Notes under the pieces: generated by a model
Told to the model about the DNA's origin: nothing
The model's database searches: none
What the model saw: only the letters and a program-made list of their open reading frames with translations
Position numbers and translations under genes: made by a program
Part shown: positions 60,315 through 64,000 of the stretch, one piece after another
Layout: every line of letters starts with the position of its first letter
Numbering within the stretch: position 1 is the stretch's first letter
Assembly: GCF_025273675.1 (NCBI RefSeq)
Contig: NZ_CP045809.1
Span: forward strand, 3,906,001-3,970,000
Direction: 5' to 3'
Source: Gordonia pseudamarae
Lineage (GTDB): Bacteria; Actinomycetota; Actinomycetes; Mycobacteriales; Mycobacteriaceae
Length of the DNA: 64,000 nt

Positions 60315-60367
60315 GTTTTTCCGTACTTTCGATATTCAGCAAACGTCTTAGAAAGTCTTCGAGCCAT
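60315..60367 (-). other. 53-bp intergenic gap with a bridging 18-codon mini-ORF (60311-60367)
   Basis: The upstream NRPS stop TAG (60368-60370) is followed directly by ATG. That ATG opens an 18-codon frame, MARRLSKTFAEYRKYGKT, whose TGA overlaps the GTG start of the giant gene as GTGA. It fills the whole gap, is basic and is locally less GC-rich than the flanking genes. It could couple translation between the two NRPS genes by re-initiation. It has no clear Shine-Dalgarno and no recognisable function, so it may be fortuitous. Confidence 0.35.
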
Positions 60368-60640
60368 CTACAGTGTGGACGATGTCGACGCTGTCGCGTT
60401 GCTGCGGAGTGTGTCCAGCGCTTCGCCCAGCTTCTCCGGTCCTTGCACTGCCAAGCTCGGCACCAGACTCATCAGTGCCGTGATCAGCGCGGAGTCGGCA
60501 TCGGGCAGGGTCGCCGCCATCGCGGTGGCCATCGCCGACAACGCGGCAAAGCTCACCGTCATTCCGCCATCGGCAAACGCCTCGGCATCGGGAGTGGCCG
60601 CGACGGCCGACGCGACGAGCTCGGGCAGCGGCAACTGCGC
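60368..60640 (-). other. C-terminal tail of the upstream NRPS resembling a degenerate A-domain N-terminus (putative docking region)
   Basis: After C1 the protein reads LVASAVAATPDAEAFADG, then MTVSFAALSAMATAMA, and ends STSSTL. This follows the register of a normal A-domain start (ALVARAASTPELSALWFEG, then SVSYAELSARTSVLAREL) but has lost the conserved residues. It stops before the A3 motif, so it cannot be catalytic. Its place at a protein junction suggests a communication role; that is inference. Confidence 0.5.
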
Positions 60641-63600
60641 CTTCTCCTCCGCACCCGCCTGGGCGTCGGAGAGTTCGTCGGGGGTGGCGATTGAGATGTC
60701 ACCGACCACCCGCGACGGATCCTCCGCGATCTGCTCAAGGATCCGCAGATACCGCTGAGCGTGCCTGGCCACCGTCGCCGCATCGAAAAGATCGGTCGCG
60801 AAGAGCAACTCGCCGCGCATCGGCCTGTCCGGATCGGCCTGCCCCGGATCCGTCGGATCGCTGGGGAACAGCGTGAGCTGCAGATCGACCTTGGCCGCCA
60901 CCAGTTCCTCGGACACCGGGGAGATCTCCAGCCCCGCCAACTCGACGGTCGGGAAGTCCAGATTCTGGAAGGCGAACATCGTCTGGAACACCGGGTTGAA
61001 GGCACTGGTGCGCGAGCGCCCCAGCACGCCGACAACCTCATCGAACGCCACATCCGCATTGGCCATGTCGGCCAGGTCCGAGGTCCGGACCCGCTCCAGC
61101 AGCGAACCGAACATCTCGGTGGAGTCCAGAGTGGTGCGCAACGCCAGCGTGTTGACGAACATACCGATCACATCATCGAGAGCCGGGTCGCCGCGGCCGA
61201 CGTACGGGGTGCCGACCACCACGTCGGTGGTGCCGGCCAGCCTGCCCAGCAGCACCGCGAACGCGGCCTGGGTGACCATGAACAACGTGGTGTTGTGCGC
61301 GTGCGCCACCGATTCGAGTCCGGCCACCAGCTCCGCGGACACCTCGAACGGCACCTGCTCGCCCTCGAACGTCGGCACCGGTGGACGGGCCCGGTCGGTG
61401 GGCAGCGTGATGACCTCGGGCGCATCCGCCAGACGGCCGCGCCAATAATCGAGCTGACGGGTCTCCTCGTCGACACCGTCGGCACCGATCGCGGCCAGCC
61501 GCTCCGAACGCCACAGAGTGTAATCGGCGTACTGCACCCGCAACGGCGCCCACGTCGGGGACGTACCGGCGACCCGGGAGGCGTATGCGGTCATCAGATC
61601 CCGGGCCAGGGGCGCCATCGACGCACCATCCGCACTGATGTGGTGAATCACCAGCACCACCACGTACTCGTCCCGGCCGGTCCGGAGCAACGCCAGTCGC
61701 ACCGGCGGCCGGGTGGTGATGTCGAAACCCGTGGCGGTGACCTTGCGGATCGCCTCGTCCAGCGCTCCCTCGACCGGTACCGGATTGAGCACCAGACCGG
61801 CGATGATCGCGTCCGGCGGGCTGATCACCTGCGACGGCTCACCGTTGATCATCGGGTAGCTGGTGCGCAGTGTCTCGTGCCTGCGGACCAGATCACCCAC
61901 CGCACTGCGCAGCGCGGCCAGATCGAGCGGACCGGCCAGCCGCAGCGCCATCGCGATGTTGTAGGCCGGCGAATGCGGGTCCGCGCGGTTGATCAGCCAC
62001 ATGCTGCGCTGCACACCCGACACCGGAACCACCGCGGCACGCGTTCGCGGCCCCAGCGGGGGTGCGGCCTGACCGGCCATCAGACCCGACACGTACTCGG
62101 CGAGCCGGGCGACGGTCGGATGTTCGAACAGTTCCCGCACCGGCACCTGGCGGTCGACGACCGCACCGATCCGCGCGACGACCTTGGTCGCCGACAGCGA
62201 GTTGCCGCCCAGGTCGAAGAAGGAATCGTGTACGCTCACCCGGTCCACGCCCAGAACCTGACCGAAGATGTCGGCGACAACCGACTCCAGCTGGGTTCGC
62301 GGAGCGACGAAGGCACCCACGACCTCGGTGAAGTCGATAGGTGGCAACATGGACCGGTCGACCTTGCCGACGGCGGTCGTGGCGAACTCGTCGACGATCT
62401 TGACGGTGAGCGGAATCAGGTACACCGGCAGCAGGTCGGTGACATAGGCGACCAACGACTCACCGGTCACCGCGGCCCCCGGCCACAGCGTCGCATAGGC
62501 CACCAGGACCTTTTCACCCGACGGGCCGTCGACACCGAGGCTGACGGCGTTGCGCACATCCGGATGCGACAGCAATGCGGCATCGAGTTCACCCGGCTCG
62601 ATCCGCTGACCGCGGATCTTGAGCTGGAAATCGGTACGGCCGTGGTATTCGATGCGGCCGTCGGCGCGCAGGGTGGCCCGGTCGCCGGTGCGGTACATAC
62701 GGGCACCGGGCAGGAACGGGTGGGCGACGAACCTGGCCGCGGTGAGACCGGGCTGATTCCGGTACCCTTCCGCGAGCCGATCACCGCTGATGTACAGCTC
62801 ACCCGGAACCCCGAGGGGCAGCGGACGCAGACCGCGGTCCAGGATGAGGGCCCCGACCGAGGTTCCCGGCCGGCCGATGGTGATCTCGTCGTCGATCGAG
62901 TACGGGTCGTCGACGGTGACCCACACCGTGGTCTCGGTGGGCCCGTAGATGTTGACCACGCGGCGGTCCTGGGACACCCAGCGACGCATCACATCCGGCG
63001 GCAGCGCCTCTCCGCCGACACAGATCGTGGTGAGCGTGGGTACCCGGACCGGATCCAGAGTGTCGAGCAGCGCCGGCACCAGGAACGTGTGGGTGACCTG
63101 ATGCTCGTTGATGAACTCCTCGAGCTGGGCGCCGGCGAACGTGTCGAAATCGGCGACGGCCAGCTCCGCGCCCACCGGCAGCGCCATGATCAGCTCCAGG
63201 ACCGTGGCATCGAAGCTCGGGGCCGACACATGCAGCACGCACGAGTCGTGGTCGAGGCCGAGCCGCTCAATCGTGTCCGCGCACAGACTCGCCAGCCCAC
63301 CGGAGGCGACCGAAACCCCCTTCGGCGCCCCCGTGGAGCCGGACGTGTACAGCAGATACGCCACGTCCGCGACGTGGGCGGGCCGAACCAGCTCGGCATC
63401 GGACACCGCCGCACCGTTGTAGCCGGCCAGCCGCAGCTCCACATCCGCCGAATCCAGGACGATCCAGTCCAGTTCCGCCAGCTCTGCGACCTCGCCGACG
63501 GTCAGCCCGACGATCGGGTCCGAGTCCGCGACCATCACCTGCTTACGGTCGAGCGGATGGCGCGGATCGATCATCACGAACGCCGCACCCGCCGTGGCCA

Positions 63601-64000
63601 CGGCGGCCAGGGCGATCACCGACTGCGGCGATCGCGGAATGCTGATGGCCACCACATCTCCGGGACCGATGCCGCGGGAGATCAGGTCACGGGCCAGCTG
63701 ATTGACCCGGGCGCCGAACAGCCGGTGCGAGATGATCTCGCCGGCACCGCTGACCGCTGGCCCCAGCCGGCCCACCGAACGGGTGCCCGTGGCGAACAAC
63801 TGACGCAGGGTCTGTCCGGGCGGGCCGGGCAGCGGCTGCCGCAGACCCGCCAGCACCCCATCGTCGACGATGTCGATCCGGCCGACCGGCCGGGCCGGGT
63901 CGGCCACCATCGCCTCGACGACCCGGATGAACTGCCGGGAGAGGTCGGCGATGGTCTCGTGATCGAAGATGTCGGTGGCGTAGCAGAACTCCAGCGCGAG
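60368..64000 (-). CDS. Non-ribosomal peptide synthetase, C-terminal part (…C)-A0-T0-C1-tail, 5' end beyond the window
   Basis: The frame is open to the right edge. The first visible residues (CYATDIFDHETIADL) are the end of a C domain, so the ATG at 63910 is internal and not a start. A0 lies at about 62320-63800 with YTSGSTGAPKG, YGPTETT, YRTGD and GKVDR. Its hand-read pocket code is DALFCGIVWK, a hydrophobic-looking pocket I cannot assign. T0 lies at about 62110-62310 (FFDLGGNSL). C1 lies at about 60640-62045, with an unusual core VQRSMWLINR and intact HHISADG. The last 90 or so residues after C1 look like a degenerate start of an A domain and may act as a docking tail. C1 is the condensation domain for module 1 of the giant protein, whose gene starts 53 bp downstream. 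The two are very likely co-transcribed. Confidence 0.93.
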   Translation of the reverse strand, partial: LALEFCYATDIFDHETIADLSRQFIRVVEAMVADPARPVGRIDIVDDGVLAGLRQPLPGPPGQTLRQLFATGTRSVGRLGPAVSGAGEIISHRLFGARVNQLARDLISRGIGPGDVVAISIPRSPQSVIALAAVATAGAAFVMIDPRHPLDRKQVMVADSDPIVGLTVGEVAELAELDWIVLDSADVELRLAGYNGAAVSDAELVRPAHVADVAYLLYTSGSTGAPKGVSVASGGLASLCADTIERLGLDHDSCVLHVSAPSFDATVLELIMALPVGAELAVADFDTFAGAQLEEFINEHQVTHTFLVPALLDTLDPVRVPTLTTICVGGEALPPDVMRRWVSQDRRVVNIYGPTETTVWVTVDDPYSIDDEITIGRPGTSVGALILDRGLRPLPLGVPGELYISGDRLAEGYRNQPGLTAARFVAHPFLPGARMYRTGDRATLRADGRIEYHGRTDFQLKIRGQRIEPGELDAALLSHPDVRNAVSLGVDGPSGEKVLVAYATLWPGAAVTGESLVAYVTDLLPVYLIPLTVKIVDEFATTAVGKVDRSMLPPIDFTEVVGAFVAPRTQLESVVADIFGQVLGVDRVSVHDSFFDLGGNSLSATKVVARIGAVVDRQVPVRELFEHPTVARLAEYVSGLMAGQAAPPLGPRTRAAVVPVSGVQRSMWLINRADPHSPAYNIAMALRLAGPLDLAALRSAVGDLVRRHETLRTSYPMINGEPSQVISPPDAIIAGLVLNPVPVEGALDEAIRKVTATGFDITTRPPVRLALLRTGRDEYVVVLVIHHISADGASMAPLARDLMTAYASRVAGTSPTWAPLRVQYADYTLWRSERLAAIGADGVDEETRQLDYWRGRLADAPEVITLPTDRARPPVPTFEGEQVPFEVSAELVAGLESVAHAHNTTLFMVTQAAFAVLLGRLAGTTDVVVGTPYVGRGDPALDDVIGMFVNTLALRTTLDSTEMFGSLLERVRTSDLADMANADVAFDEVVGVLGRSRTSAFNPVFQTMFAFQNLDFPTVELAGLEISPVSEELVAAKVDLQLTLFPSDPTDPGQADPDRPMRGELLFATDLFDAATVARHAQRYLRILEQIAEDPSRVVGDISIATPDELSDAQAGAEEKAQLPLPELVASAVAATPDAEAFADGGMTVSFAALSAMATAMAATLPDADSALITALMSLVPSLAVQGPEKLGEALDTLRSNATASTSSTL

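Noticed and set aside
60368..63910. Upstream NRPS starting at the ATG at 63910
   Set aside because: The frame stays open to 64000 and encodes the conserved end of a C domain (CYATDIFDHETIADL) before this Met, so the true start lies outside the window.

Overview
The window is one stretch of a giant non-ribosomal peptide synthetase (NRPS) locus. Every real gene is on the minus strand, so biosynthetic order runs from right (64000) to left (1). The DNA is GC-rich, with GTG starts, very long antisense open frames and actinobacterial-style NRPS sequences (C-domain core LSFAQQRMWFINQF). It also carries REP-like elements of a kind I associate from memory with Gordonia and Rhodococcus. Together these suggest a member of the Mycobacteriales. 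The genus cannot be fixed from this window.

Layout: (1) 60368 to beyond 64000 is the C-terminal part of an upstream NRPS (end of a C domain, A0, T0, C1, tail). (2) After a 53-bp gap that holds an 18-codon mini-ORF, 60314 to 396 is a single uninterrupted reading frame of 19,972 codons, about 2 MDa. I count 16 A, 16 T, 16 C and 5 E domains, giving A-T, then fifteen C-A-T or C-A-T-E modules, then a terminal C domain. (3) After a 151-bp gap with a strong hairpin, 244 to the left edge is the start of a third NRPS, which begins directly with an A domain.

The proteins should act as one line: upstream C1 feeds A1 of the giant protein, and terminal C17 feeds the A domain of the downstream protein. 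At least 18 residues are therefore encoded in or touching this window. E domains in modules 5, 7, 11, 13 and 14 predict D-residues at those positions, and each is followed by a C domain of the D-accepting type. Hand-read specificity codes support Thr at module 2 and Ser at module 13. The rest fall into repeated families: five modules with DVPHFSLVEK, two with DVPHST-L-EK, four with DP---GQI-K. I cannot assign these to a residue with confidence. No thioesterase, methyltransferase, lipid-loading, export or regulatory gene lies inside the window, so the product's termination and class are not visible.

Other signals: A-domain cassettes have been copied between modules, with about 1.2 kb apparently identical between modules 14 and 15. 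REP-like inverted-repeat elements sit in frame inside A-domain loops and one E domain. Degenerate A-domain fragments flank the first protein junction. Short tandem repeats of 18 bp and 42 bp are translated as part of the synthetase. Domain borders below were placed by eye from conserved motifs and are good to roughly 20-60 bp.
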